64,000 bases of DNA from Candidatus Villigracilis affinis (GTDB lineage Bacteria; Chloroflexota; Anaerolineae; Anaerolineales; Villigracilaceae). Below, piece after piece: positions 33,220 through 42,046 of the stretch. The stretch spans positions 132,891-196,890 of the forward strand of contig JADKEA010000025.1 of NCBI GenBank assembly GCA_016718275.1. Reading direction: 5' to 3'. Position numbers and translations under genes: made by a program. A model generated the notes under the pieces. It saw only the letters and a program-made list of their open reading frames with translations. It was not told the origin of the DNA and made no database searches. Every line of letters begins with the position of its first letter. Positions within the stretch are counted from its first letter, which is position 1.

Positions 33220-34749
33220 CTACTTTCCTCCGCCAAAAGGATTGGGGGCAGCGAAATCACTGGTATTCACCAATTGAAGGCGATTTCCCATAAACAGATC
33301 ACCTGTCACAGCCACCTGATCACCCACGATCGATCCGCTGACCACATCCACCCGTTTCGTCGAACCATCGCTCTGGATCACCCAAACAAATTCGCCTTGT
33401 TCGTCATTTTGAATGGCCGCGATCGGCACGATCAATGTAGCCGAGGCATCGCGCACTTTGATAACCACATTCGCAGTGGTACCCAGCGGCAGGAAAGTAT
33501 CGTCACTCACAGGATCCAACGCAACCCGAATGGTGTATTTCACCAACCCGGAGATATTCTCACCCACGGGATTGATCGCCGAGACCTCACCCGTAAACAG
33601 GATGTCAGGCAACGCATCCAACGTGACCTCGACCTGGTTGCCCAATTTGACATTCGCTATGTCTGATTCATCCACCTGCGTCTCGACATATAAACTGTTC
33701 ATATCCGCCATATTGACGGAAAGATCGCCCGCCGCCACCGTATCACCGATACGGTCGTCCACTGAAAGAACCTGCCCATCGAATGGAGCGAGGACGCTTA
33801 AATTATTCACGTTGGCTTGCGCGGAATCCACTTTTGCCTGTGCAGAGGTCAGATCACTCGCGCTCGGCTGTACCAGCACACCATATTCCGCCTGCAAAGC
33901 ATCCAGCAATGCATCCGCTGACTGTTCGTAGGCACCAAATGCCTTCATCGCATCAATGGCATCATCCTGGTCTTCCATCGATTCGCCAAACGCCTTCGCC
34001 AAAGATTCGAATTCGACCTGTGCCGCGAGAATTTCATCCACATAGTCGGCATCTTCTTTATCCAATTCAGCACGAAGGGAGGTCTTGAGCGCGGCGTAGT
34101 TGTAATCACCTGTATAACCCAGCGAGTCGGCGCGCGCCGTCCAGTAATAGAATTGTGCATCTGTATTTGCCGCCAGCGGATAATCTTCGAGCGCATTGAC
34201 CAGATCATCCCGCGCAGTAATGACATCGTCGAAAAGGTCATCGTCGCCACCGCCGCGGTTGTACGAGAGCGCATCCATCAAATCGACACGGGAGTCGTTC
34301 CAATCTTCAAAACCTTTAGAGGCATTCTCGATCGCGGAACCAACGGAAGAACCGTCAGGGGCGATCAACGCCCGTAGGTTGGCTTGAGCAGTTTCCAGGT
34401 CCGCTTGAGCCGAGACGAGGCTTGCAGATGTGCTTTCGGGCTGCAAAGTCACCAGCACGTCGCCCGCCTTCACAAAATCCCCAGGCTGAACGTTCACAGA
34501 TTCCACAATGCCGCCCGTCTTCCAATTGAGGCTGGCAAAAGGCTGGGCTTCCAAAGACCCCGAAGCCTCAATGGTCTCCTCAAGGTCAACAGAGGAAACC
34601 AGCGCTTCGTTTCCAATGCTGGCGGTTGCGTTCGCAGAATCTGCCGATCCAAAAAGCCTCCACGCCAAAATCCCCACGATCACGACCGCCGCAAGAATTC
34701 CCCAATTTCTGGTTTTATTATTTTTCAGTATATTTAGAATGGAACTCAT
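33220..34749 (-). CDS. MacA/HlyD-type membrane fusion protein
   Basis: 509 residues, larger than typical MacA (about 370). A single membrane helix at about 15-33 (GILAAVVIVGILAWRLFG), a biotinyl-lipoyl half (LNWKTGGIVESVNVQPGDFVKAGDVL), a long central insertion of about 200 helical residues rich in Asp, Glu and Ala, then the second lipoyl half (NNLSVLAPFDGQVLSVDDRIGD) and beta-barrel domains. The extended coiled coil may suit a bacterium without a standard TolC. The ATG ending at 34749 has AAAAGGAGA upstream; a longer frame to 35079 enters the PhzF gene. First gene of a five-gene operon. Confidence 0.9.
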   Translation of the reverse strand: MSSILNILKNNKTRNWGILAAVVIVGILAWRLFGSADSANATASIGNEALVSSVDLEETIEASGSLEAQPFASLNWKTGGIVESVNVQPGDFVKAGDVLVTLQPESTSASLVSAQADLETAQANLRALIAPDGSSVGSAIENASKGFEDWNDSRVDLMDALSYNRGGGDDDLFDDVITARDDLVNALEDYPLAANTDAQFYYWTARADSLGYTGDYNYAALKTSLRAELDKEDADYVDEILAAQVEFESLAKAFGESMEDQDDAIDAMKAFGAYEQSADALLDALQAEYGVLVQPSASDLTSAQAKVDSAQANVNNLSVLAPFDGQVLSVDDRIGDTVAAGDLSVNMADMNSLYVETQVDESDIANVKLGNQVEVTLDALPDILFTGEVSAINPVGENISGLVKYTIRVALDPVSDDTFLPLGTTANVVIKVRDASATLIVPIAAIQNDEQGEFVWVIQSDGSTKRVDVVSGSIVGDQVAVTGDLFMGNRLQLVNTSDFAAPNPFGGGK

Positions 34750-34792
34750 TTCAATATCTCCTTTTATTATTTCCCCAAAGATACCTATCAAA

Positions 34793-34814
34793 TGTGCAGA
34801 ATTTGTGCAGAATT
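34793..34814. promoter_or_regulatory. Tandem 11-bp direct repeats before the pump operon
   Basis: TGTGCAGAATT occurs twice with no gap (34793-34803 and 34804-34814), 44 bases before the fusion-protein start. Two direct repeats one helical turn apart are the normal binding site of a dimeric OmpR-family regulator, and one is encoded at the end of this operon. Confidence 0.7.
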
Positions 34815-34965
34815 GCGGGAGAGAAATGGATGCTACAGAGTATCGCATAAATTGGTAAACAAAAGTTTTACTTTTCACTCTCAATTTCGGCAAAAAGTTT
34901 ACTTTATTATGATACAAGCGATAAAATAGCAGGTGAAGGTATTTTTTTAACACTACAGAGGAACC

Positions 34966-35853
34966 ATGTCCAACAAGATCACAATCAACATCATTAATGC
35001 TTTTACAGACGCGGGAGAGGGCGGCAATCCCGCTGGTGTCGTTTACCCAGCCGATGAATTTTCGAGTGAGGTCAAACAAAGGATCGCTGCGAAGGTCGGT
35101 CTCTCGGAAACGGCATTTATTTCAAAATCACAAAGCGCGGAATTCAAACTGGATTTCTTCACACCCAATAAACAGATCGCCCACTGCGGGCATGCCACCA
35201 TCGCCACGTTCTCGTATTTGTCTCAGCAGGGAATCGTGAAAGGCCCAAAGAGCTCAAAAGAAACCATCGATGGAAATCGCGATATTTACCTGAAGGGTGA
35301 AGTGGCTTACATGCAGCAACTTGCACCGAAATATTTCCCGCTCCCCCACAAAAGCATCAGCGAACAGGATGTGCTCGATTCACTGCGTTTGCAAAAAACA
35401 GACCTGCTTGCAAGCCACAAGCCCATGCCTGTGAACACAGGCAATTCGTTCATGATGATTCCCGTGAAAGATGAAGCCACGCTCAAATCGATCAACCCCG
35501 ACTTGAACGCCATCCACCAGATCAGCGAAGCATTGGACTTAATCGGGTATTATCCATTCACGCTCGAAACACAGGTCCGCGGGCGCGATGCCGCAACACG
35601 CATGTTCGCACCGTATTACAGCATCCCCGAAGAAGCCGCCACAGGCATGGCGGCGGGTCCGCTGGCATGTTATTTGTTCGATCAGCTGAATATCAAAAAA
35701 GAAACGATGATCCTCGAACAAGGCAGGCTCATGCCGACGCCATCGCCCAGCGAAATTCTTGTTGAGTTGAAATTGGAAAATGGAAAAATCTCAAGCCTGC
35801 TCGCTGGCGGTAGGGCAAAGGTCACACGCTCGATCGAGATCGAGTTGGATTAA
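34966..35853 (+). CDS. PhzF-family isomerase/epimerase-like protein
   Basis: 295 residues, the family length. NAFTDAGEGGNPAGVV at the start, GLSETAFIS with the catalytic Glu, FFTPNKQIAHCGHATIATF and EEAATGMAAGPLACYL (in place of the usual EDPATGSA) are PhzF landmarks. Besides phenazine synthesis, the family includes many isomerases of unknown substrate; no other phenazine genes are here. AGAGGAACC gives the ribosome binding site. The aldo/keto reductase gene follows 7 bases after. Confidence 0.88.
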   Translation: MSNKITINIINAFTDAGEGGNPAGVVYPADEFSSEVKQRIAAKVGLSETAFISKSQSAEFKLDFFTPNKQIAHCGHATIATFSYLSQQGIVKGPKSSKETIDGNRDIYLKGEVAYMQQLAPKYFPLPHKSISEQDVLDSLRLQKTDLLASHKPMPVNTGNSFMMIPVKDEATLKSINPDLNAIHQISEALDLIGYYPFTLETQVRGRDAATRMFAPYYSIPEEAATGMAAGPLACYLFDQLNIKKETMILEQGRLMPTPSPSEILVELKLENGKISSLLAGGRAKVTRSIEIELD

Positions 35854-35860
35854 TACACCG

Positions 35861-36682
35861 ATGAAATTTGAAACCCTCTCAAACACGACTCTCCCCAAGA
35901 TCGGATTCGGCACCTGGAAGATCGGCGGCGACTCAACCGCCGACCCGAGTCTTGATTCTGTTTCGATGACCGCTCTGCGCTCCGCACTGGAAGTTGGCTA
36001 TACTCACTTCGACACTGCGGAAATGTATTCGAGCGGACACGCCGAAGAATTGATCGGGCGCGTGGTGCGCGAGACAAAGACCAAACGCGAAGATCTGTTT
36101 ATCACTACCAAGATTTCGCCAGAACATCTTAATCCAAAAGATGTATTTTCGTCCTGCGAAAAAAGCCTGCGCCGCCTGCAAATGGATTATGCCGATCTGT
36201 ATCTCATCCACTGGCCTTCAACTGGAATGAAGCTTGAAGAGACCTTCACCGCACTGAATAAACTCGTCCGCGATGGGAAGGTGCGCCATTTGGGTGTGAG
36301 TAATTTCAAACTCAGGGATCTCAAGAAATCGCAGGAGCTTTCTGAAACACCTCTCCTCACCAATCAAATACCCTACCGCCTGCCCGACCGCACCTACGTG
36401 GAAAACGGCGTTGTGGAATATTGCCAGCAAAACGACATCCTGATCACAGCCTATTCACCTGTAAAATTTCGCAACCTGCCCGTAAACAAAACCTTGCAAG
36501 CCATTGCCAATGCCCATTCCGCCACGCCGTATCAGATTGCGCTGGCGTGGCTGGTCTGTCAACCGCGTGTCATCACGATTCCCATGTCTTTCAAGCCGCA
36601 GCACATCAGGGAAAATTTCGAGGCAGCGGAAATCGTGCTCACATCGCAAGAGATCAGACAGTTGAACGACCTTTACAAATAA
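35861..36682 (+). CDS. Aldo/keto reductase
   Basis: 273 residues. LPKIGFGTWKIGG at the start, THFDTAEMYSSGHAEELIGRVV with the catalytic Asp and Tyr, DLFITTKI with the Lys, and LYLIHWPS with the His make the full AKR tetrad. It reduces carbonyls with NAD(P)H; the substrate is unknown. The ATG at 35861 is taken because the homology starts there; a longer frame from 35780 lies within the PhzF gene. Probably co-transcribed with PhzF. Confidence 0.9.
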   Translation: MKFETLSNTTLPKIGFGTWKIGGDSTADPSLDSVSMTALRSALEVGYTHFDTAEMYSSGHAEELIGRVVRETKTKREDLFITTKISPEHLNPKDVFSSCEKSLRRLQMDYADLYLIHWPSTGMKLEETFTALNKLVRDGKVRHLGVSNFKLRDLKKSQELSETPLLTNQIPYRLPDRTYVENGVVEYCQQNDILITAYSPVKFRNLPVNKTLQAIANAHSATPYQIALAWLVCQPRVITIPMSFKPQHIRENFEAAEIVLTSQEIRQLNDLYK

Positions 36683-36741
36683 AACCTTCAATCGCGAATT
36701 TTCAATTTCAAATCCGCGGAAGCTTGCGGAAAGCAAAAACC

Positions 36742-37047
36742 ATGCATAATCAAATCGCCCCCGAGATCGAAATCATCGAGATCACCGAAACGGAACTCGA
36801 GCCGCTCTATCGCATCCTCATCCACAACGATGACGTGACGCCGATGGATTTCGTCGTGCATGCGTTGACGACCTTCTTTTATCTCGGCACGCCCACCGCC
36901 GCCGAGATCATGCTCACGGCGCACATCACAGGCATGGCTTATGTGCAGACCGTCGCCAAATCCGAGGCGGAGCGGCGTATCAACAAGGCCCACTTCGCCG
37001 CAGGGCTGGAAGGCTATCCGCTCCACTTTTCGATGGAGCCAGAGTAA
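36742..37047 (+). CDS. clpS: ClpS adaptor of the Clp protease
   Basis: 101 residues. YRILIHNDDVTPMDFVVHALTTFF is the ClpS core that binds N-degron residues, followed by EIMLTAHITGMAYVQTVAKSEAERRINKAH. ClpS delivers N-end-rule substrates to ClpA or ClpC. The acidic N-terminus matches the flexible ClpS tail. The ATG at 36742 is the natural start. There is no clpA or clpC in the window. Confidence 0.92.
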   Translation: MHNQIAPEIEIIEITETELEPLYRILIHNDDVTPMDFVVHALTTFFYLGTPTAAEIMLTAHITGMAYVQTVAKSEAERRINKAHFAAGLEGYPLHFSMEPE

Positions 37048-37205
37048 AAATCTTTTATCGCAGAGGTCACAGAGATTCTTTACTTTTTCGCGATCTCCGT
37101 GGTGAAATCTCCTCCCAAATCCCTCTCAACAAATCCGTAGATTGCATGGAAAATAAATGTGGGATATAGTTGCACGAATTTATTAAAAAATTGGAGAACA
37201 TTTTC

Positions 37206-37802
37206 ATGGCAGGTATGACCCGCGGAAAAGGTCTGCTCGAACCCATGCTCGCAGACCTGCGCGCACAACGAGCGAATAAACTCATCCCCACAAATCTACG
37301 CAACGGCCGCATTCTCGATATTGGCTGCGGCTCCTTCCCCTATTTTTTGGCGCACACAGCCTTCGCCGAAAAATTCGCGATCGACCAAATCCCCCTCCCC
37401 GAACAAACCGCCTCCGAGTTGAAGATCGAAAGCTTCACCCTCGACCTGGAGATCGAACCCCGCCTGCCCTTCGAAAACGATTATTTTGAATCGGTCACAT
37501 TGCTGGCGGTCGTCGAGCATCTCGACCCCACGCTGATGGCCAAGCTTTTCAAAGAGATCTACCGCGTGCTCAAGCCCGAAGGCATGGTCATCCTCACCAC
37601 GCCCGCGGCCTGGTCCGACGGCCTGCTGAAATTCATGGCACAGGTCGGCCTTGTCAGCGCCGAAGAAATCCACGAACATGCCTACGCCTACACCCTTCCA
37701 TTGCTGGGCTGGTATTTCGGTCAGGCTGGTTTTGAAATGACCAAGACAAAGTTCGGCTATTTCGAATTCATGCTCAACATGTGGGCCACTGCAAAGAAAT
37801 AA
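37206..37802 (+). CDS. SAM-dependent methyltransferase
   Basis: 198 residues from the ATG at 37206, which has TTGGAGA at a good distance; a TTG at 37170 would add 12 residues. GRILDIGCGSFPYFL is the SAM motif I, and SVTLLAVVEHLDPTLM motif IV, followed by EIYRVLKPEGMVILTTPA. This is the Methyltransf_11 type, often acting on lipids or small molecules. The next gene, an acyltransferase, starts 1 base after the stop, so lipid metabolism is plausible. Confidence 0.8.
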   Translation: MAGMTRGKGLLEPMLADLRAQRANKLIPTNLRNGRILDIGCGSFPYFLAHTAFAEKFAIDQIPLPEQTASELKIESFTLDLEIEPRLPFENDYFESVTLLAVVEHLDPTLMAKLFKEIYRVLKPEGMVILTTPAAWSDGLLKFMAQVGLVSAEEIHEHAYAYTLPLLGWYFGQAGFEMTKTKFGYFEFMLNMWATAKK

Positions 37803-37803
37803 T

Positions 37804-38664
37804 TTGAATCAGTTCGAAACGCTCACCCAGATCAACCTCGACGACCTCGTCTCATCCTTTGGGTGGCAGGGTTATCCCCTCCCCGCCAAAATTTTGCGAT
37901 TCCTTTTCCGCAAACCTGCCGAGATATTTGCCCGTCACATGATGGAATACGACGACGTTACAGGCCTGCACGGCATCGACGAAGGCGGGCGCAACCTGCT
38001 GAATCGCTACGTCAAAGAGTTGCGCGTCATTCATGCGGACCGTGTGCCTGATTCAGCGTTTCTGGCATTATCCAACCACCCAGGTATGGCCGACACGGTC
38101 GCGCTCTTCGCGGCCTTGAATCGCAAAGACCTGCACATCATCGCGCTTGATCGTCCATTTTTGAACGCACTCCCCCACACAACCAAACAACTATTTTATG
38201 TCCACGATGATCCCGCCAGGCGAATGACGCTCGTGCGTCAGGTCAGCTCGCATTTGAAGAACGGCGGCGCGGCGCTCACCTTCCCCGCAGGTCACATCGA
38301 ACCTGATCCCGAGGTGTACCCAGGCGCAGTTGACTCCCTACAAGCGTGGACAGACAGCGTCGGCGTTTTTGTACGCATGGCTCCCGAAGCGGCAATCCTG
38401 CCTGTACTGGTGAGCGGCGTGGTCTCTGCCAAATACGCCAATCACTGGTTATTGACAATTAAAAAGACAAAAGAAGAAAAAGAAAAACTCGCCACCGCCC
38501 TGCAATTGCTGGGCATGGTCATGTTCAACGAAAAGCCAGTCACGGTCACTGTGCAGATCGGGAATCCGATTTATGTCAAAGAGTTGGGGACAAATGACAC
38601 GGCAGTCATTCATCAAGCCGTTTTGGCAGAGATGAAGAGGCTGATCGAAAATCCACCCGCATAA
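37804..38664 (+). CDS. PlsC-like acyltransferase
   Basis: 286 residues, TTG start. LSNHPGMADT carries the catalytic H-x4-D motif of glycerolipid acyltransferases, and FPAGHIEPDP the FPEG-type substrate motif. It would esterify an acyl chain to a glycerophosphate or related acceptor. No membrane helix is evident, unlike typical PlsC. It is coupled to the methyltransferase gene (1 base apart). Confidence 0.8.
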   Translation: MNQFETLTQINLDDLVSSFGWQGYPLPAKILRFLFRKPAEIFARHMMEYDDVTGLHGIDEGGRNLLNRYVKELRVIHADRVPDSAFLALSNHPGMADTVALFAALNRKDLHIIALDRPFLNALPHTTKQLFYVHDDPARRMTLVRQVSSHLKNGGAALTFPAGHIEPDPEVYPGAVDSLQAWTDSVGVFVRMAPEAAILPVLVSGVVSAKYANHWLLTIKKTKEEKEKLATALQLLGMVMFNEKPVTVTVQIGNPIYVKELGTNDTAVIHQAVLAEMKRLIENPPA

Positions 38665-38696
38665 TTATCGGCAGGTATAAGTGCGACGCACTAAAA

Positions 38697-38725
38697 GTAG
38701 AGACACGACGGCGCCGTGTCTCTAC
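38697..38725. repeat. Palindromic element GTAGAGACACG...CGTGTCTCTAC
   Basis: Perfect 11-bp arms around a 7-base loop, between convergent genes. Related to the element at 32477-32505. It may end transcription from both sides. Confidence 0.7.
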
Positions 38726-38733
38726 AATATTTA

Positions 38734-40020
38734 TTACGGTCGCCGCACCCTGTTGCTGACAATGGATGCCCCTGAAGAAGGCGAAGAGGCGATTTCTCCT
38801 TCAATCGGCTCATGGCCATCGTAGTGCATCAACTGCGGCCACTTCCAAATGATGAGCAATGTGCCGATGATACAGCCGATGCCTCCGCTGATCACTGCAA
38901 ACGATGCGCCGAAAAACTGCGCCACCGACCCTGCTTCCATTTCGCCAAGCTGCGGCCCACCCTGAAAAAAGATCTGGTTGATGCTGGTCATCCGTCCACG
39001 GATGTGATCAGGCGTTTGTAACTGTCGAATCGTATTGCGGATGATGGTGCTGACGCCATCCGCCGCGCCTGTGGTGGCAATTGCCAGCCACGCCACGATA
39101 AAGGATCTGGTCAGGCCAAAGATGACTGTGGCAATCCCAAACACGATGACCGCCCCCATGAACATCGGTCCCTGTCTGCGGATCACCTTGACCTGTGAAA
39201 TGACCAGCGCTACTGTCACAGCCCCCACCGCCGAAGCCGCGGAAAGATAGCCATATTCCACCACGCCGACCTTCAAAACAGTAGTGGCAATGATCGGCAT
39301 TAACGTATTTGCTGAAGCGAAAAACGTCGCCACAAAATCCAACATCATCGAAGAGAGGATAATGGGCTTCTCAAGAATGAAATGAATGCCTTCCCGAATC
39401 GCGCTCACACTAATGCCTGCCGATTTCTCGGCAAAAGATTGCGGCACATCCCCGATCATGAAAAGCGCAAACAACACCGCTGCAAACGAGATCGCATTTA
39501 AATAATAAACCGCTTCCTGCCCAGCCCAGGCGATGACAAATCCGCTCAAGGCGGGGCCAAGCACAGAGCCGAACTGAAACGAAGTGAAGGTCATACTAAA
39601 TGCGTTGGGCAGATCCTCTTTCGGCACAAGGTTGGGAATCAATGCCTGTCGTGAAGGTCCGTCGAAGGCGACGGCGATCGCCTGAAACGCGGTGATGACG
39701 TAAATGTACCAGATGGTGACCTGTCCAAATTGGGTGAGCAGTCCAAGAGTCAGGGCGAGAAGCGCGGCAGCACTTTGAGTCACGAACATCACTTTGCGTC
39801 TATCCACTGAATCCGCAAGCGCACCACCGATCAAGGAAAAGATGATGACGGGGAAAATACGGGCAAGACCGATGCCGCCAAGGGCGATCGGGTTCTTATC
39901 CAAATTACTGACATGCCAAAATAAAGCCCAGAGTTGCATCTGGGTTCCTGTGATCGAGATTAGCTGTCCGAGCCAAAGGTAGAAAAATTTTTTATGTTTG
40001 AGCGAGGGAGGAATATGCAT
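38734..40020 (-). CDS. MFS transporter, macrolide-efflux (DHA3) type
   Basis: 428 residues with about twelve hydrophobic segments. HKKFFYLWLGQLISITGTQMQ at the start and GGALADSVDRRKVMFVTQ in loop 2-3 are typical of the MefA-like/enterobactin exporter branch, as is FDGPSRQALIPNLVPKEDLPNA. The substrate is unknown. Transcribed alone, with spacer repeats on both sides. Confidence 0.88.
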   Translation of the reverse strand: MHIPPSLKHKKFFYLWLGQLISITGTQMQLWALFWHVSNLDKNPIALGGIGLARIFPVIIFSLIGGALADSVDRRKVMFVTQSAAALLALTLGLLTQFGQVTIWYIYVITAFQAIAVAFDGPSRQALIPNLVPKEDLPNAFSMTFTSFQFGSVLGPALSGFVIAWAGQEAVYYLNAISFAAVLFALFMIGDVPQSFAEKSAGISVSAIREGIHFILEKPIILSSMMLDFVATFFASANTLMPIIATTVLKVGVVEYGYLSAASAVGAVTVALVISQVKVIRRQGPMFMGAVIVFGIATVIFGLTRSFIVAWLAIATTGAADGVSTIIRNTIRQLQTPDHIRGRMTSINQIFFQGGPQLGEMEAGSVAQFFGASFAVISGGIGCIIGTLLIIWKWPQLMHYDGHEPIEGEIASSPSSGASIVSNRVRRP

Positions 40021-40048
40021 TTGTATTTCCAGTTATCAGTACAGAAGG

Positions 40049-40095
40049 CAGTGAACAGTTTTCAGTAATCACTGCACACTGATCACTGTTCGCTG
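40049..40095. repeat. Palindromic spacer repeat
   Basis: CAGTGAACAGT (40049-40059) is mirrored by ACTGTTCGCTG (40085-40095) with one mismatch, and CAGTAATCACTG/CACTGATCACTG units lie between. It sits just past the nadE stop. Confidence 0.5.
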
Positions 40096-40096
40096 T

Positions 40097-40930
40097 TTAT
40101 GTTCCCCAATCACGGAGATATAAAAAGTCATAGCCGATGGTGCGATTGCTGACCTTGGCAATCGGCGGCTGCATGCGCTTGAATTGATTACGACGAACGC
40201 GGGCAGTGACAGCCTTTACAAAACTTTCATTGAAGCCCGCTTCGATCGCCTCCTGCGGACTGTAGCGCTGGTCAATGAGCAGGTAGAGAAGTTTATCCAC
40301 TTCGTCGTAGGTAAAGCCAAGTTCCTTTTCATCGGTCTGACCTTCCCACAGATCGGCGGATGGGGCTTTATCAATGATCGGCGCGGGAATGTTCATTGCA
40401 CGCGCAAGCTGGCGCACCTGTGTTTTATATAGATCCCCTATCGGGTTCATGGCACTGGCCGAGTCGCCATACATCGTGCTATACCCGAGCAGAATTTCCG
40501 TCTTGTTGCTTGTCCCAACAGGCAGCGCTTTGAATACTTCCGATTGATCGTAAAGCACGATCATGCGGACTCGCGCCATGATATTGCCTTTGCGCACACT
40601 GGATATGGTTGAATCGCGTTCGATCAGTGGATCAACCATCGCGGAAATATCAATCGTTTCACTCTGGACTTTGAACTGGTCAATTACCAATTGGGCATGT
40701 TCCAGCGAATCAGCAGAAGAAGTGCGATAGGGCAGGCGTAACGCCATGACATTCTCTGCGCCCAAAGCCGCGACTGCAAGCGCACAAGAGAGCGCCGAGT
40801 CAAGTCCACCGGAAAGGTTGATAATGGCGCGGGACATTCCCACACGCGTAATTTCAGATCTTACGAAACCCGTCAAAATCTCACGGGCAAGGTCGGTGTT
40901 GATGGTAAGGTCAGGATTAATCACGGGCAA
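40097..40930 (-). CDS. nadE: NAD+ synthase, synthetase subunit
   Basis: 277 residues. INLSGGLDSALS (about 38-48) is the P-loop of the N-type ATP pyrophosphatases; ALRLPYRTSSADSLEHAQLV, GTSNKTEILLGY and PSADLWEGQTDEKELG are NadE landmarks. It turns deamido-NAD+ into NAD+ using ATP and ammonia. The amidase domain found fused in glutamine-dependent NadE is encoded by the overlapping upstream gene instead. Confidence 0.93.
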   Translation of the reverse strand: MPVINPDLTINTDLAREILTGFVRSEITRVGMSRAIINLSGGLDSALSCALAVAALGAENVMALRLPYRTSSADSLEHAQLVIDQFKVQSETIDISAMVDPLIERDSTISSVRKGNIMARVRMIVLYDQSEVFKALPVGTSNKTEILLGYSTMYGDSASAMNPIGDLYKTQVRQLARAMNIPAPIIDKAPSADLWEGQTDEKELGFTYDEVDKLLYLLIDQRYSPQEAIEAGFNESFVKAVTARVRRNQFKRMQPPIAKVSNRTIGYDFLYLRDWGT

Positions 40931-41768
40931 GGATCCTGTTCAATTCGTTTCTTGTGAGAGCCGTGCGTTCATCACGTAAAAGCGGCAGACGTGCGCGCGT
41001 ACGACGGAGTTGATTCAAATCCAATTGGGTGTAGGTGATGGCTTCTTCGTTGTACGGACCGTGCGCAAGCTCTTCGCCATTCGGGTCAAAAGCGGTGGCG
41101 CCACCCCAGAAGTGAAGTCCATCTTCGTAGCCGACGCGGTTGGCATGGGCGACAAATGAGGTGAACATGCTGGCGTAGGCCTTGGTAACGCGTTCCACCC
41201 AGCGGGCGGATTCGAGTTTCTCTTTGTCGTTCAAGCCTCGCCCCGGTGAAGCGGACGAGAAAAGCATGATATCCGCGCCGTCGAGCCAGAGCAGGTACGG
41301 AGGCGAGGCATGCCAGAAGTCCTCGCAGATGAGCATGCCCATGCGTCCGAAACGCGTATCGAAGGCGCGGACCGAGTCACCCCACGCAAAAAAGCGGCCT
41401 TCATCGAAAAGGCCGTAGGTAGGTAGATAGACTTTGTGGTGGACATGAATGGCTTTGCCGCCTGAAAGGTATGCCGAGGCAATGTAAAAGCGGTGACGAG
41501 AGTCCTCGTCTACGAATCCAATGACCAGGTCCAGATCGTGAGACGCTTTGAGGAGATGTTTGAAGATCGGGTCATCCTCTGTCGGCTTGTGTGCGGCCGA
41601 GGCAACCAGATCCTGCAATACATATCCAGTTAACGAAAGTTCGGGGAATACCAATAAATCGGTCTTTTCAGCTTTGGCCTGTTCGATGTACTCGAGATGT
41701 TTGACAAGGTTTGATTCCACATCTCCAAGCCGTGTATTGATCTGGGCGAGGGCAAGGTTGAGTTTCAT
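40917..41768 (-). CDS. Nitrilase-fold glutaminase, partner of NAD+ synthase
   Basis: 283 residues from the ATG ending at 41768. The nitrilase triad is complete: Glu43 (FPELSLTGY), Lys112 (HHKVYLPTYG) and Cys148 (LICEDFWH). This matches the N-terminal glutamine-hydrolysing domain of glutamine-dependent NAD+ synthetases, where YLPTYGLFDEGRFF is characteristic. Its end overlaps the nadE start by 14 bases, so both chains are made together and presumably form a complex that passes ammonia. Confidence 0.9.
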   Translation of the reverse strand: MKLNLALAQINTRLGDVESNLVKHLEYIEQAKAEKTDLLVFPELSLTGYVLQDLVASAAHKPTEDDPIFKHLLKASHDLDLVIGFVDEDSRHRFYIASAYLSGGKAIHVHHKVYLPTYGLFDEGRFFAWGDSVRAFDTRFGRMGMLICEDFWHASPPYLLWLDGADIMLFSSASPGRGLNDKEKLESARWVERVTKAYASMFTSFVAHANRVGYEDGLHFWGGATAFDPNGEELAHGPYNEEAITYTQLDLNQLRRTRARLPLLRDERTALTRNELNRILARD

Positions 41769-41961
41769 TGGACGAATCTTACCACGCTTGTCTGAAAATA
41801 AAATGCCCCAAGAGGTGGAAAGATTCGAATGATAAACGGTATCGAAATTCTTCCGCAGATGGCGCAGATTTGAAAAAATCACCATGATCTGTGGATGAAG
41901 CCATATTTTCAGAGTGCTCGGTGAAATCAAAAACGCGCCCTACTTGGACGCATCTTGTCTG

Positions 41962-41982
41962 GCGGGGAGGGAGGGATTCGAA
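41962..41982. repeat. Duplicate of the 3' end of tRNA-Ser
   Basis: The 21 bases starting GCGGGGAGGGAGGGATTCGA at 41962 are identical to those at 42046-42066, the acceptor and T-arm end of the tRNA-Ser gene, 84 bases away. A partial tRNA end repeated beyond the gene is what site-specific integration leaves behind, but it may be a degenerate tandem tRNA. Confidence 0.7.
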
Positions 41983-42013
41983 TATCACCTCCTCAATGGA
42001 GGTCACTGGGGAT

Positions 42014-42044
42014 AAAAAAAGCCCAACCGATTCGGCTGGACTTT
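42014..42044 (-). terminator. Terminator downstream of tRNA-Ser
   Basis: On the minus strand AAAGTCCAGCCG-AAT-CGGTTGGGCTTTTTTT forms a stem with one or two mismatches and ends in seven Ts. Confidence 0.75.
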
Positions 42045-42046
42045 AG

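Noticed and set aside
34750..35079. Longer start for the membrane fusion protein
   Set aside because: It crosses the intergenic promoter region and the divergent PhzF gene; the ATG ending at 34749 has an AAAAGGAGA site and precedes the membrane helix.
35780..35861. Upstream extension of the aldo/keto reductase to 35780
   Set aside because: It would overlap the PhzF gene by 74 bases and adds residues unlike the family.
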